Shown here piece by piece: positions 35,900 to 49,184 of a stretch of 64,000 nt of DNA. A program made the position numbers and the translations under genes. The notes beneath the pieces were generated by a model. The model was not told where the DNA came from. It ran no database searches and saw only the letters and a list, made by a program, of their open reading frames with translations. Position 1 is the stretch's first letter, and each line of letters starts with the position of its first letter. The stretch is from Carposina sasakii (lineage: Eukaryota > Arthropoda > Insecta > Lepidoptera > Carposinidae), in assembly GCA_014607495.2 (NCBI GenBank), contig CP053155.1:992001-1056000 (forward strand). Reading direction: 5' to 3'.

Positions 35900-37947
35900 A
35901 ATAATATAATAAAATAATAATTTTCCTTTAATATTATGTGAATATATTACACTGGGGCAAAGCTGTAATGATTAATACATCTAATCATGATTATGTATTT
36001 ATTCAGCAGCGCTACCATTTGTATAATAAAATCACCACGAATGTACCCCTTTTTAACCGACCACCTCCAAAAAAAGAGTAGTTACTCGAAGGTCAAAACT
36101 CTTGTAATTCCAGTATCAATAGCGTGCCTACGTACCGCCACTGTTTCAGCAGCAGATAACCGACATACTGCATCTGCACTTCGCTGTGGATGCAATCGAG
36201 GAGTTCACAGACCAGCAATAAACAATAGTTGGCGGCCCTCCAGCACCACGAGTCGGGTATCGACAAATTGATTCTGGGATAAAGGGACTAGACGGCTAAT
36301 TGCTGGGGAAAATGAGAGAGTGTACTTCCGGAAAATACTTAAAGGTAATTTCAGGAAAGCGTCTACTTTAAAATATGTCTGGGTATCAAGCATCACGATA
36401 TTTCCTTTTAAATATTGTGTGTCCCGACAAGATAACAAAGACAGCACTGTCTCAACAAAATAACAAAAACCCAGGAATTTATTTGTTATTTCTGACAAAA
36501 AATAGATTCGTGCCTAGTTAAGTCCATTTTTTCGTAATATGAAATCGAAAGTCCGTAATAGGCACAATTATTTACAAGTTTAGAATATTAAATGAGCAAT
36601 TTTCCTAAACAACTTTTAAAAACAAACAACCAAAAACTATTTAAATAATTACTCTTGAGAAGTTTAACCAGTTCGAAACAATAGATCATCAAATCGTTTT
36701 TAAACACTTCGAAGTTTTAGAGATAAAACTTCTCGAACTGGGCGACTTAATTTTACGAACTAAACGGACTATAAAACTTTCCAGACTAAATTCTCCGTGA
36801 ACTTAATGATTGAACTTGAAAAAAATAAACTGAGCAGAGCGAACTTTTAGAAATTATCTTGTTCTACTCAACAGTTAGGTAAAACATCGGTTCTACTGAA
36901 ATAAAGAGGAGAGTCAGTGATTCTATTATCGGGAAAGACTTGAATTGAACGTAACCAACATCAAGGGATGTTTGAAACAATTTTGTCATTTGTTGACCTT
37001 GCCTCTCGGTAGATCTTAGTCAGCGGCAACCTTTACACGGAAGAAAATTAGATAGGGTCAATTAGATGCTGAAAACGCAAAATGTAAAAAATGTAGATAA
37101 TCCCATGATTACATCAACACATCCCACGTCATCGCTCCAGTCAGACGACCACATCAGTCAAATTCATAACCCAAATGTAATCTAATCGGACATCATAAAA
37201 CATTGCAGACGCTGCAAACCGACGTGTCACTTCCACATTCCCCTTCGACAGCTGCCAATCCCCCACTCCATCTGGTGCATGCGCGTGCGCACCTATTTAA
37301 AGCTTAACTAGGCCGAGTCACTGGGCCGGCTAACTATACCCCGCTGGTGGCAGGTGTCTGGTAACTTGTCGCTATTTCCAACACATTGTGGCCATTTTTA
37401 GTTTCCGATTTGTTTCCTTGTTGACGTTCGAGTTAATGGTTGTTTGATTTCATGTTTGGAGTTATTCATCGGTTTGAAATATTCTTTCATTAGCTCTTTG
37501 CGTGATGCATTTCAGTGGACGTTACAACGACGACCTTCTCCATAGCACCTGCATAGGTATACCTGTGCATTTCCCGTTGCTTCTACACATTTGGGAGTAT
37601 AGTGGGATCGGAACAAAACTACTGTGTGTGTTACGCTTCTCGCTCTTTATATTTCAAGACCATTAGATCCTCAAAGGAGCACATCAGTGTCCAGTTGACC
37701 ATCGTAACAGTAACTAAACCCAGCCGAACAGCACCTCAAAATACTTCAATATTAACTAATGGAGCGGATGCGATATAATTTAGATTGAAACAATCCACGT
37801 GATTCGCGAACCAATTGAACACTAGTGTCTATTTTTTTCAAATATAAACTGTAGTTACCAACAGTTCCCCAACAGGATTAGTAAACAAGATGTTATGATT
37901 TGGAACTAGGTCTTCTCTGCTTCCATTAATTGACTGATGTACTTACA
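35900..37947. other. Intergenic or intronic DNA, low in recognised repeats
   Basis: The longest stretch without an obvious element. 37200-37420 is GC-richer with tgcgcgtgcgcacctattta and could be a promoter or leader exon, but no coding exon follows. Confidence 0.4.
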
Positions 37948-38090
37948 TCAGCCTATGGCAGTCCACTGCTGGACTTAGACCTCCCGCAAGCTCGATTTCC
38001 CATTACGCCATCCAGTTACTACCAGCCGTCTTCAAGTCATCGGTCCATCTGGCCGGAGGGCATCCTACACTACGCTTGCCGAGGAGCGGG
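37948..38090 (+). mobile_element. Diverged family A element
   Basis: cagcctatggcagtccactg, then ttaccagccgtcttcaagtc-like sequence and a catctggccggagggcat block; matches the variant subfamily read in reverse. Confidence 0.55.
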
Positions 38091-38094
38091 CTCT

Positions 38095-39826
38095 ATATGG
38101 AACTACATATAAGTTTACATCAATGTTTCTTTCCCAGCTTCCTCTCTATCAGTTCATTTTCAGGACATGGCAGAGGTAAATGGCACTGCGGAGAAGGGTC
38201 ACCCCAGACGAACCTACACAGACCAAATTGGCGACGTGTTAAGAAAGGTCTCTTCAGGAGCACCCGAAATCGGCGAGCATGTATAAGAATTTAATGAATG
38301 TGGATTAGGTGAAAGAGGTATGTTTGGAACGTACTAAATGGAAATTTATAGTCTCTGCCTACTCCTATGGTACATAGGCATGAGTTTATGTAATGTATGT
38401 ATGTATATAGGTATTAGGTATACTCATCCAATCCTCCCACCTGGATGGAAATAATCGTGTTACCTTCACCTACAGTTTTTTGACGTGAAACGTCTTTAAA
38501 ATCGCGCCGACACATACGGGTACCAGGTTTAAAAACTGGACCGTAACGAAAAGGTCTATATCATCGTACCTTAATAATTAAAAAACTATTGGTCTAAATG
38601 TGGTGTAAATATTTCACTTATATAGTCAGCTCGCTGTTATGACATTGAGTTCGTGTCGGGGTCAAGCGGGGCGGCGGGGGAGGGATACTGCGATAACTGT
38701 GCGAAACCGGCGCTCACGCTTGTTTCTATTCAGTGTAACTCGTGACTCCGACTTTATAGCGTGGTGATTCTTTCGTGTGTTTGTCAAGTTATTTGAACCG
38801 ATTGATTTATACAAAAATAAGTGTAATTTGGACAGTATTTATATCTATACTTAATATTATGCTGAAGATGAACGCGCTAATCTCAGGAACTACTGTCTGA
38901 TTTGAAAAATTCTTTCAGTGTTAGATAGCCCATTAGGCTACAGTCTATACAACAACCTGCCCGGCTTCGCACGGGTACAATCACGCGGACGAAGTCGTGG
39001 GCGGCTGCTATTTAAAATAACCAGAAAGTGACACATTTGCTATGGATACGTACCTGAATACTTAAAACAGCGTCCATCTTGTTTTCATTTCAATCTTTTA
39101 CTTTAAAAGCGATTCGCTAACATAGACGTTTCACGTTCAACCGTGTGCCCCGACACAGCTTTTTGCGCAACATTCGTCATTCATTTAGCAGACCTTGTCC
39201 GCAGCGGACGCGATGTCGCAACCGCGACTCTTTTAATTCAATGCCGCGACCCGAAGAAAGTTTTTTAATAACTCTGAGACAAACAACTCTTGTAATGAAA
39301 CAAATGGAAGAAATAAAACAAGATCGTTTTTTGTAATTGATATACATAAACGTATATCTATCCTATTCGGTCGGAAAGTAAATAGGGGCAAAAAAACAAC
39401 AACAAATAATTTAGTTCATTTGGCGACAAGTTTATAAGATTGGAGCTTTTTGCATGCGTCATTGGTCATTGAGCAACCTTACAAATAAAGGGCTCAATTT
39501 TCTATTAATTTTAACTGCTGATTAGGTCCCCTTTCGTACATTTTACAAAGAAAAATTAGTAATACATCGTTTTTTCTATTTGTAAGGGTCGCTTCATATC
39601 TGATGAAAGATGCGTCGAGCATATCTCCAGGTACAGGCAAACGCACTAACGCATCATCGGTTGAGTGTGAAAGGTTGAATGTTTTGTCATATATTTGCCT
39701 GTTCTGTCGTTACGCGACCGACAAATAACTACGTGACGGATTTTCTGTCAGATATGAACCGACCCTAAGCGTAGGTCCATCTGACCCAAGAGCGTCCACT
39801 CTCGTGTCAGATGGACCAATGATGAA
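38095..39826. other. Intergenic DNA with a promoter-like GC block
   Basis: 38640-38780 is GC-rich (gggtcaagcggggcggcggg) followed by an initiator-like attcagtgtaactcg. No coding exon found. A degenerate family G end (38940-39015, cggcttcgcacgggtacaat) follows. Confidence 0.4.
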
Positions 39827-39926
39827 TGACTTGAAGAGGACTGGATGGCAAAATGGGAGATCGAGCGTTGTGGCATGCTCCGGGGGAAGCCTTCGTCCAG
39901 CAGTGGACTGCAATAGGCTGATGATG
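39827..39926 (-). mobile_element. Family A variant
   Basis: gacttgaagaggactggatg, then cgtccagcagtggactgcaa and taggctgatgatga. Same subfamily as 26620-26735. Confidence 0.65.
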
Positions 39927-40524
39927 ATTTCTATTTGTAAGTTGTAACGTAGATTTTATGAATGGATATAACTATTATGCGTGCAGACGTAGATAAGTAT
40001 TGTGTATATCGGTAATTTAACCAGTCTAAATTATAACCACTTGCTATATAATTCGCAAAACTTTACCAAGACCCAGTTAATTCGTAGTATTGGAGCAGAA
40101 CAACATCCTAAATGCAAACCGTGTCTCATAAACATTTTGATAGCGCTCTGACGCACTGCCCGACAGACTGCGGGCAGTTTTGATGGTAATAAAGCAGTAA
40201 AATGTTGCCAAAAATTGTGCCTAAAGGTTCTACTTCATAACAGCTGACGTCATGTCGCGACACTACCTGGCCTCTCCATGTATTTGTTAAAAACTTTCCC
40301 GTAACATGAAACCTTTATATTATATAGGTATAAATTTATAGATACCAAGTTGGCGGTGGCGTCATGTCGTCTGCTGCTGCTGTATGGAGTCGGTTACGAC
40401 CTTTATATGATACGAGTCGCTGTGATTAGCGGAAGGATAGACAGGGTTAAGAGACAAAAGTCAGTTTTCGTACTGCGCATGGTAAGTTACATCTAGAGGT
40501 GTATTATATGCTAGTAACTAGATA

Positions 40525-40770
40525 GTGCTGCGTGGTGCCGGCAGAATACAATTTGTACCACCTCATGCCTGCCTGTGGGTATTGTACGAGACGATTAAGG
40601 GTTTCCGGGAGGCGGGCAGCAGCGCCTCCCGTGCTGACAACATAGTCCGAAAATCACACTGCGGTCACCAACACGCTTGCCCAGCGTGGTGACTGGGCTA
40701 AAACTCCCCTATAGCAGTAGCCTTGTGGCGTGCCCTATCCCAGCATTGGACTGCAATAGGCTGAAAACAG
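40525..40770 (-). mobile_element. Family A element with 9 bp target duplication
   Basis: Minus-strand copy from gcgtggtgccggcagaatac to tgcaataggctg. aactagata is found at 40516-40524 and 40771-40779. Confidence 0.85.
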
Positions 40771-41284
40771 AACTAGATATTGATTATAATCTTTGTCCTT
40801 TTTAGGTCAGTTGGTTGAACAGTCAGTAGGTGGTACATCTACTCTATTAGTTAAAACAGGTACACTAAATATGCTAGTTTCTTAACCTACACCGCCGTTA
40901 AAATTAAACCGAAACACAGATTAAGGCAGGTCATCACTGAGAACACGAACACGCACGGTCCAGTTGTTAAGTGACCTGTAACGTTTGTTTTACCGCAGTG
41001 GGTAGAACCTTAGAGAACTAGGTAATTTAGTTTTAGTTCATATATAAATATAATAGCTATGTAGGAATCTTGATAGATAATAATGGCCCAATGGTTAAGA
41101 CGTGCGTTCGGTAACTTCGATCCCAGAGTACCACTGAATTTCTTTCATGTACGGATGTTCTAAAATTAATTGTTACTGAAAAGGGTTGGCGTTCGGCAGG
41201 CAGCCGGCCGTAAAACAAACGCCAAATACGTGGCAAGATGAGTTTTGAAAGAAACCATATTGCCCCGACCTCAGGGAACCCATA

Positions 41285-41465
41285 TACGAGTATAATTGAT
41301 GTGATGAATATCGATGTTTGTTTCCGAGTCATGGATGTTTATATACTTATCTATGTATTTATATACCGTTGCTTAGTACCCACGACACAAGACCTTAGGG
41401 ATCTTAGTGTGGGACTAAGTCAATGTGTTGTGAAATGTGTGAACATTTATTTATTATTATTATTA
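41285..41465 (+). mobile_element. 5'-truncated SINE (family B)
   Basis: Body and tail only (gatgtttgtttccgagtcatg to gtgtgaacatttatttattatt). The tRNA head is missing. Confidence 0.7.
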
Positions 41466-41566
41466 TATTATAATGGCATAAGGTCAGGAAGATGATAATA
41501 ATGATTATACATCTTGATAATACCTTACTGCCCCTACGATTGGATTACGGAACATAGATAAATAGA

Positions 41567-42075
41567 TGATAGCCCAGTGGTTAAGACGTGCGCCTTCCAA
41601 CAGGAGGCGTAAGTTCGATCCCTGTCACGGGCCTGTACCAATGAATTTATTTCATGTACAGATTTTTACAGATTGTCTGCCCGTGGGTATCGTACAAGGC
41701 GATTAAGGGTTTCCGGGAGGTGGGCAGCAGCGCCTCCCGTGTTGACAACATAGTCCAAAATACAAACTGCGATCACCAACCCGCCTGCCCAGCGTAGTGA
41801 CTATGGGCAAATACCCCCCATGGCAGTCTTGTGGCGTGCCCTGCCCTGGGGGAGGCCTACGTCCAGTAGTGGACTGCAATAGGCTGATGATGATGATGAT
41901 GACAGATTTTAATGTTGTAAAATAGTCACTTAGCTCATGCCTCGGAAAGCACGTAAAACCGTTGGTCCTGCGCCTGATCTCTCTCCGGTCGTGTCGTCTT
42001 TCCGTCCCATCGGACTACTCGTATGAGAGTGACGGAATAGCGAATGCATCTGTGTTTGCGGACACTTGTGCACTA
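41567..42075 (+). mobile_element. tRNA-headed SINE (family C), interrupted
   Basis: Head atagcccagtggttaagacg and B-box-like gttcgatccc, body aatttatttcatgtacagat, then a family A insertion (41675-41901). The SINE resumes with acagattttaatgttgtaaa and ends in the ctccggtcgtgtcg / tcccatcggac region. Confidence 0.8.
41675..41901 (-). mobile_element. Family A element nested in a family C SINE
   Basis: Minus-strand copy from ctgcccgtgggtatcg to ataggctgatgatgatgatg. acagatt precedes it (41668-41674) and follows it (41902-41908). Confidence 0.82.
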
Positions 42076-42643
42076 TAATATCTCGGAAATATGGTCGGAG
42101 ATCTTATTATTATTAAATAGAAACAGTGGTGGGCTATGGTTTCCATAGCGGTGCTGTCATGGAGAAGAAACACTGGTCATATAGCGGCCTTGAAGGAATA
42201 TATTTGAAACAAATTCACGTTCGTCGATTCTGAATAACAAAGCAGGGTTGTTGTAGTAACACACTAGTACTTAGTAAATGCGATATACCCCAGTCTAGAT
42301 CTAGTCTAGATTCTACAAATAAATGTAAAATTTTGTGAGAATGGATGTTTGTTTAACACTGAACGGATTTATTCATACATCAGAACAGCACATCTCAACT
42401 AATGTTACAAATGCGAAAGTATGTTTGTTTGTTACCTCTTCACACTTTATTTAGTGTTCTTTCATACAAAGTCACAGGCAATAGCTCAGTGTTTTATTAC
42501 AATACACAAGTTAGTTTGGACGCGAGCGTCACAAACTCGTTACAGCACACTATAGCAGCTTATAGGCTTCCTATAGCGCTTGTAAAGCTTCAATAGCTAT
42601 TGTGTGAGCTCCGGCAACACACAAAGCTGATATCAATAATCAG

Positions 42644-42948
42644 GGCGCCAATTCTCGAAAAGTCTCGAATTGAAACGAAGCCGAAACGAGTGGAAACGAA
42701 GCCGAAACGGAGCCGTTGTAGACGCTCAGAACATAGCAATAATTACTTTACGGTGACGTAATCAGACACATTTCAGCACGAGACAGATATTTGATTTTAC
42801 TCTGTCATACTCACGGCCACGGCATGCTAAAATATACCTTAATACTCCAGCAGTATGTATAGGTAAATATTGCTTTACACCGCGTATCGTTAACGGTTCG
42901 TTAGTGGTTGCGTTTCGGCTCAAAATTTTTGGGGAATTGCCCCCCAGG
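42644..42948. mobile_element. MITE with GGGGGCAATTCT ends, copy 2
   Basis: Inverted relative of 22818-23093: gggcgccaattctcgaaaag to ggggaattgccccccagg. Confidence 0.75.
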
Positions 42949-43030
42949 TACAATACCTATAGTGCTATAGCGTTATACTTAGGTACTAGTCTTGTAGTAT
43001 GATACCTACATATACCCATTGAACTATATG

Positions 43031-43320
43031 TATATGTAACACTAGTGGAAGCCCGCGACTCCGTTCGCGTGGACTACAGAAAAAAAGTTGCCTATATGTT
43101 AAGTGGCACCTGTCACAATATATTCCTGAAAACTGCATCGAAATCGGTTTAGCCGTTTCTTAGATTAGCGTGCACAAACGCACAGACAAACTGACAAACA
43201 GACAAAAATTCCAAAAAATCATTGTTTTTGGTACTATTGCGTTGATAAAGGTATTCTATAATATTTTTTCTTATATATCTTCCATGTACAGACAGCAATC
43301 CGTTACATTTTTATTATATG
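43031..43320 (-). mobile_element. Helitron-like element (family G)
   Basis: actagtggaagcccgcgact to ccgttacatttttattatat, the reverse of the 2742 copy. Confidence 0.65.
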
Positions 43321-43321
43321 T

Positions 43322-43648
43322 ATTTCGGCCAAGGCGACCAATCTCTATGGAGATTGGCCAGGTACGCAGGAGATATTATAGTGCACAAGTGTGTGCGCAA
43401 ACACAGATGCACTCTCTATTCCCTCACTCTCATAGTCCGATGGGACGGAAAGCCGACACGACCGGAGAGAGATCAGGCGCAGGACCAACGGTTTTACGTG
43501 CTTTCCGAGGCACGAGCTAAGTGACAATTTTACAACATTAAAATCTGTACATGAAATAAATTCATTGGTACAGGCCCGTGACTGAGATCGAACTTACGCC
43601 TCCCGCTTGGAAGGTGCACGTCTTAACCACTGGGCTATCACCATAGTT
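43322..43648 (-). mobile_element. tRNA-headed SINE (family C), near full length
   Basis: Reverse orientation of the 41567 element: head at 43648 (gatagcccagtggttaagac on the minus strand) and body with ctccggtcgtgtcggctttc. It abuts the terminus of a 'cgcgggcttccactagt' element at 43031-43320. ORFs here are shadows. Confidence 0.78.
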
Positions 43649-44111
43649 CCGTGAAATACCTAGTTAATTTGTAACGTGGTAGCTAATATGATACTAGAGT
43701 ACGCCAATTACTTCGTCGACGTAAACTATAGAATTCCCGTATTTTCCGTTCGCTGAAAATCCTTTCTTATCGCTTGCCTACGTCATACAAAGAACAAACC
43801 CTTTAAGACCCTAAGATGAGCCCTTTAGGCTGTGCGTTGATCTCTCAGTCATTTCAGGACAAAGCACTTTATATGTTTAGATTATTGGATTATGTTCAAC
43901 TTGCGGCCGCTAACGATTTACATAACTGTAACGTTCAACAAACATCTAAACATTTTCATACCTCATTAACGATCTTACGTTCTTCAAAAACATTAATAAC
44001 TATAAGTCGTACCTACTGTTGTAAGTAATCATAGAATTAGAAATACCTAGGGCACCAACCTAATTAGAGTTTTCTAATAACCTCACACATAATCTATCTA
44101 TCTACTCGTAT

Positions 44112-44310
44112 ACATATAATAAAATTGTAATGGATCGATGTTTGTACACGCTAATCTCAGAAACGGCTGGATCGATTTCTATGCAGTTTTCAGGAATATA
44201 TTGTGACAGGTCCCACCTAAGATATAGGCTACTTTTTATCCAGGGAAAATGTTTTTATCCCGGATAATTTCGACATTTTGTTTTTCTGCAGTCCACGCGG
44301 ACGGAGTAAT
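44112..44310 (+). mobile_element. Family G fragment
   Basis: acatataataaaattgtaat to gcagtccacgcggacggagt. A minus-strand relative is at 45911-46096 and a split pair at 48296-48510. Confidence 0.6.
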
Positions 44311-44795
44311 AACTATACACGAGGAGTTTAGCAAAAACGCCTAGATTATCTCACATAATGTAAACTAAACTACATCTGTCAATCTGTCTGTACCCACCTA
44401 GCATACACAACGACAAGAATATACAATACAATATACAATTTTACGTTTTATGTTCATAAACGTTATTGAAATTAGGTTACGCGTAGATTAGGCTAAACGC
44501 CTAAACGGTTACAATGTCCCAGTTATAACATGTGCTTTAATCTGGAATTAAATTTAGGCGACGTCTATTCGATTGGCTATCATTATCACGTCTAACACAC
44601 ACAGACACTCCATTATCACGGCAACAACATACTCCTAGAACCACGAAACTAGCACTGTACCTAAACTTTACCCCCGGAAAAAAAAAGGAAATTTACCGCC
44701 GGTAATCAGGGGAAATAATTAATCTACGCCAGCAGTAATTAATGACGAATAACAGAGCTCCACACAGCCGTATAAAAAACAACAAACAAACGCAC

Positions 44796-44976
44796 CTTGC
44801 GCTGTACCGGCGTTTTCATACTTGGTCTTCAGCTTAGCGGCCGTCGCACGCGCATCCGAGCGCACAGAGTCCGCCGCCGACGTCGTTGTCCTGATCGACA
44901 GCGTCGTCGAAAACGTCGATGAAAACGACGAGCCCAGCCCTAACCCTAGGGTTGTGCGGTAACGGCGACGATACAT
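44796..44976 (-). CDS. First coding exon of an unrecognised protein, mitochondrial-presequence-like
   Basis: The ATG at 44974-44976 (minus strand) is preceded by an in-frame TAA two codons upstream, so it is a true start. Sixty codons follow, ending in phase 1 at a donor (CAAG then GTGCGT; 44791-44796 on the complement). The N-terminus (MYRRRYRTTLGLGLG...) is rich in Arg, Ser and Thr with no acidic residue before Asp36, as in mitochondrial targeting sequences. Residues 34-58 (AADSVRSDARATAAKLKTKY...) look helical. GC content is far above the surroundings and CpGs continue upstream, as at an insect promoter. I do not recognise the protein and found no second exon. It lies on the same strand and downstream of the ZNRF-like exon, so it may be nested in that gene's intron or may be an alternative first exon with the same phase. 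Confidence 0.5.
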
Positions 44977-44979
44977 AGC

Positions 44980-45125
44980 TTAAACGACCGTTAAAACTTC
45001 ACTAAAGCGTGTTTTCACAAGCGCGGCTAGTCGTCGACTGAAAGCTGCGTAGGCGCACAGGCGACCCGGAAAAGCGGTCGCGATTTATTATTGAACACGA
45101 AAACTGCTGTCGCAGGGAGTACATC
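44980..45125 (-). promoter_or_regulatory. GC-rich promoter-like region upstream of the 44.9 kb exon
   Basis: CpG-dense block (gcgcggctagtcgtcgactg, aggcgcacaggcgacccgg) directly upstream of the minus-strand ATG and flanked by ~35% GC DNA. No TATA box seen. Confidence 0.35.
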
Positions 45126-45910
45126 ATCCTGTAAATCGTTTTTGCGAATGTAGAATTGGATGAGCTTGATTTACTGGGGAGTAAAATCGGTAAGTTGGAA
45201 TTGATTGCGATAGCACCAGGGTACTATAACTTCTGTAAAATTAATATCTAGGTACGTGGTTCATAGGTACCTGTAATGGTTTGGACACGAATAATTATCT
45301 AATCCTAGGTAACCCAACTAGCCATCGCCCACGACTTCGTTCAAACTTTGGAACATTTGTTATAGTTTTTTATGTTTGCGCGTGGGAATTTCGGGAAATC
45401 CCCTTTTAGTGTTCCCCTACGCTTCCCAAGAAACATACGAAGCTTATACGCCCATTAGTTGCACGTACACGGGACTGACGGGCTCCAAATAGGGCACACA
45501 GTTCTACTTACTGTTCTTCGTTTCATGTTACTTCTACCTGTCTACTTACTTCTTTTAATCTGTATTTCTACCCTATTTCTATTGTCCTTTTCTATGTTAC
45601 TTCTGTCCGTGTATGTGTAATTTTCAAATAAAAATCTATTCCATTCTATTAGTGTCGGGTTTGTATTGTCTGTCAGTCACTCAGTAACTGAAGATTTACA
45701 TTGATATTTATTATCAGTTGATTACTGTACGTTCATACTACCCGCCAAAAAACTTTCTCCAGTAGTTTGTCGTAGTTACAAGAGCCATAAATTTTCTATT
45801 ACATTTAGCTATTAACGGACGAGATGATTCCTATTCCTTATTACTCGAGCGCAATAAAATTGACGTTAAAATTACGTGTCTTTGCAAAAGCAAAGCAAAT
45901 TTATTTGATA

Positions 45911-46096
45911 CTAGTGGACGCCTGGACTGCAGAAAAAAACAAAATTTCGAAATTATCCGTAATAAAAACATTTCCCGGGATAAAAAGTAGCCTATATGTT
46001 AAGTGGAACCTGTCACAACATACTCCTGAAAACTGCATCGAAATCGGTTCAGCCGAAACAAACATCGATCCGTTACAATTTTATTATATGTATATA
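45911..46096 (-). mobile_element. Family G fragment
   Basis: actagtggacgcctggactg to cgttacaattttattatatg. Confidence 0.6.
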
Positions 46097-46302
46097 GAAT
46101 AGATTTCTGTTACATACATAAAACCTACGAATTTTATAATCGAACAGCGAATATCGATACATAATACGGGGACTAATCTGTTTCATTTTATTAAGTGCCG
46201 ATTCTTTCCAATATTGCAGATAGTCTGTCTGATCTGAAGGATAAAGTGCTGTCTCTGTCTTGGTCAAGTTTTAAAGAAAGACAGCATCGTTTTGCATCTT
46301 TT

Positions 46303-46535
46303 TCAGCCTATTGCAGTCCACTGCTGGACGTAGGCCTCCCCCAGGGCACGCCACAAGGCTACTGCCATAGGGGGGTTTTACCCATAGTCACCACGCTGGG
46401 CAGGCGGGTTGGTGACCGCAGTGTGATTTACGGACTATGTTGTCAGTAAGGAAGGCGCTGCTGCCCACCTCCCGGAAACCTTTAATCGCCTCGTACGATA
46501 CCCACGGGCAGGCAGGGTTGGTACAAATTCCTAAG
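46303..46535 (+). mobile_element. Family A element
   Basis: cagcctattgcagtccactg to gtacaaattcc, with the single-copy cgatacccacgggcaggcag segment. Confidence 0.75.
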
Positions 46536-46539
46536 GCCA

Positions 46540-48295
46540 GGTCCAGGTGAAGGCAAGTCACAAGACAAGTCTTCACCTGAGAATGACCTATTGTTCGGTA
46601 CATAATTGTGGAATAGAATACATTATACGTCATACGTATACATGCAAACAATGGTGACCCGAGGAGAGCGCATTACCGTGTCAACTGAGGCAACAGCGGA
46701 CTGGGTTACCAGTAAAGAAAATCACTAACATTACAACACATTAACCTAGACCCACATTGAAGCCCTTAAGGTCTTGTATAGTGCGTCATCATCATCATCA
46801 TCATCATTTACAGCCCTGAGAAGTCTACTGTTGGACATATGCCTCCCCCAACAACCTCCACTACGATCGGTCGGAAGCAGCCTGCATCCAACCGACGCCC
46901 TCGACTTTGGCCAGGTCGTCCGTACCTACTAGATATTATACACACGACTGCGTAAAAATTTTTACCTAGTGTCACTCACGACTCACGAATATGATACCTC
47001 TCAAGCCTAAACAACGATGATAGGCTCTAAAGAAATAACACATACAAACATACACTCGCGAAACATAACCCTCCTTCTCGTGCAGTCGTGTAAAAATACA
47101 TACAGATAAACACATCCATAACTCGCAAACAAACATCGATATTCATCACATCAAAATTTGCACTTATCGGGTTTTGAATCTTGGACCCAGGGCGGGCACT
47201 TCGGGAAGGGTCACTACCAACACGTCAATCGGTCAAGTTACGAGAGAACCAAGATCAGAGGCGGCTTGTCCTAAGGAGCGCTGGTGTAGTGCACTCCCAC
47301 CCACGAAGATTACATAGGCAGTCGTATGAAAAATTAGCCTAATATGGAGCGCCGCTCAGATTAATTCGTAGTGTGCGTTTGCGGCCACTAGATGTAGCTT
47401 AGTCCGAGTTAGAACGTGATATGGTTGTCTTTAATGTGTTTCATTAGGTCATCTGAATTTTAATAAAAGTGCAGTTCATTATAATTTTAAATAATTTTAT
47501 CCAGTAAGGGAGTAAACACGCGGCGTTTCCAAACTGTAATTTGCATGCGCTTATAAAAAAAATGTGAACCCCCATCAAAAATATCACGAGCCGCGTCTGA
47601 CCAAGATAAATTATATTTTCGCATTCGTTCACCCTTATATTAACAAGCTACATTCTTAGTCCACGCGGACGAACTCTACGGCAACAGCATGTGCAACATA
47701 AATAATGGTACTTCTTTCGAAATACTAAATTCAATACATGTTGTAGATATCTCTATGTACACGTAAAACATATAAGTAAAACTTATTACATACCTACTAC
47801 ATTATTTTTTATGGCTTCAGTTATTGTGACGTTACCTGAACAAATACCTCGTAATTGTATTACAAAAACAAGCTGTAAACGAATTTTGTAGGCTTTATAA
47901 CACTCTCAAGGTTAACCTAACATATTATATTATAAATATAGAATAGTTATTTATATAGTTGCTTTTTTTACTGTTGAATAGCTCATTATTTAGAATTAGT
48001 ACATAAAAAAACGTGAATTTGCGGAATTAGGTTCATTTATGTATTACTACAGCGAAAGAATAAACACAGTATTAATTTTAATACAGAAATTTTATGTTAA
48101 ATCTTTGTTTTATTTGTCTACTGTTTTATTATTATTTATTTGAATGGCCACACAGGAGTCATTAGAAATTAAGTCATTATTTTTGACTCTACCTAATTCC
48201 GACCTCTGGTCATTATTCACTTAGGAATAGGTATATTGTGAGAAAAAAACTAAAGATTTAAGTAGGTATAACATCTTTTATCTTTTATATAGTTG
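46540..48295. other. Repeat-bearing then AT-rich DNA
   Basis: After the interrupted family B SINE (46735-47240) the sequence is AT-rich with no gene recognised. Confidence 0.5.
46735..47240 (-). mobile_element. Diverged SINE (family B) interrupted by a (atc)n-tailed element
   Basis: Family B tail at 46735-46785 and body/head at about 47098-47240, separated by an element beginning (tcatca)n and cagccctgagaagtctactg (46786 to about 47095), a LINE-tail-like sequence also seen near 34125-34270. Confidence 0.6.
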
Positions 48296-49184
48296 TACAT
48301 ATAATAATGTAACGGATTGCTGTCTGTACATGGAAGATATATGAGGAAAAATATTATAGGAGACTCTAGTTTGCAATCTCTAGTGAGAACGCGATATGGT
48401 TGTCATTAATGTGTTTCAGTGAAAAAAAAATTCTTAATATTATTTATAACTAGTGGACGCCCGCGACTCCGTCTGCGTGAACTACAGAAAAAACAAAATG
48501 TCGAAAGTAAAGGGTCTGTTTGGTTGATATTCTATGTCATACAAACTTTTCTACATAACAGCTATGTCTGCTTGGATAAAAGTTGTTTTTGCCATAAAAG
48601 CAGAGATTGGCTTATCTATAACATAATGATATTATGTTCACATGAAATTTAATAGGATAACTCTTGGGATAACTGGTGAAAACTGGATGTGAAATTTACA
48701 CAATTTTATATCATGTTTTTAGGGGACAATGAGTGTGACTATATCCATATCTTAGTATTGGGAAAGGGCTCTACTATCCCAATATAAACATAGCCTAACT
48801 ATAATCGCTTACTTTGATAAATTTACCATTAATAATGTTCCTCAGATTAACTTTATTGCAACTTACACACTACTACATACAAATATTATTGATATAAACC
48901 TAAAAGCTAATTTACAAAATTAAAAATATTTAGAAAGTTACTGTCTACCGGGAGGGTGCCCAGAATGCTGGCAGCATTGCCACATTGTCCTCAGATTAAA
49001 AATTACAAGCAAATAAACAAAATCTTCTGCAATATTATAATAAAATACTTTTACCTAGATATTGTTTCTAGTTATTTATATTAAAAAGAAATTTTCATAG
49101 TGGTGTTCAGAATGAAGTGATTTCAGCTGTTATCAGATACCTCATTATTATGTGATAACAGAAGACCAAGATAATTATCCCAAC

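Noticed and set aside
38640..38780. Promoter with initiator
   Set aside because: GC block and initiator-like sequence are suggestive, but no coding exon could be linked to it.
43170..43527. Overlapping ORFs on both strands
   Set aside because: Fully explained by a family G element end and a family C SINE.
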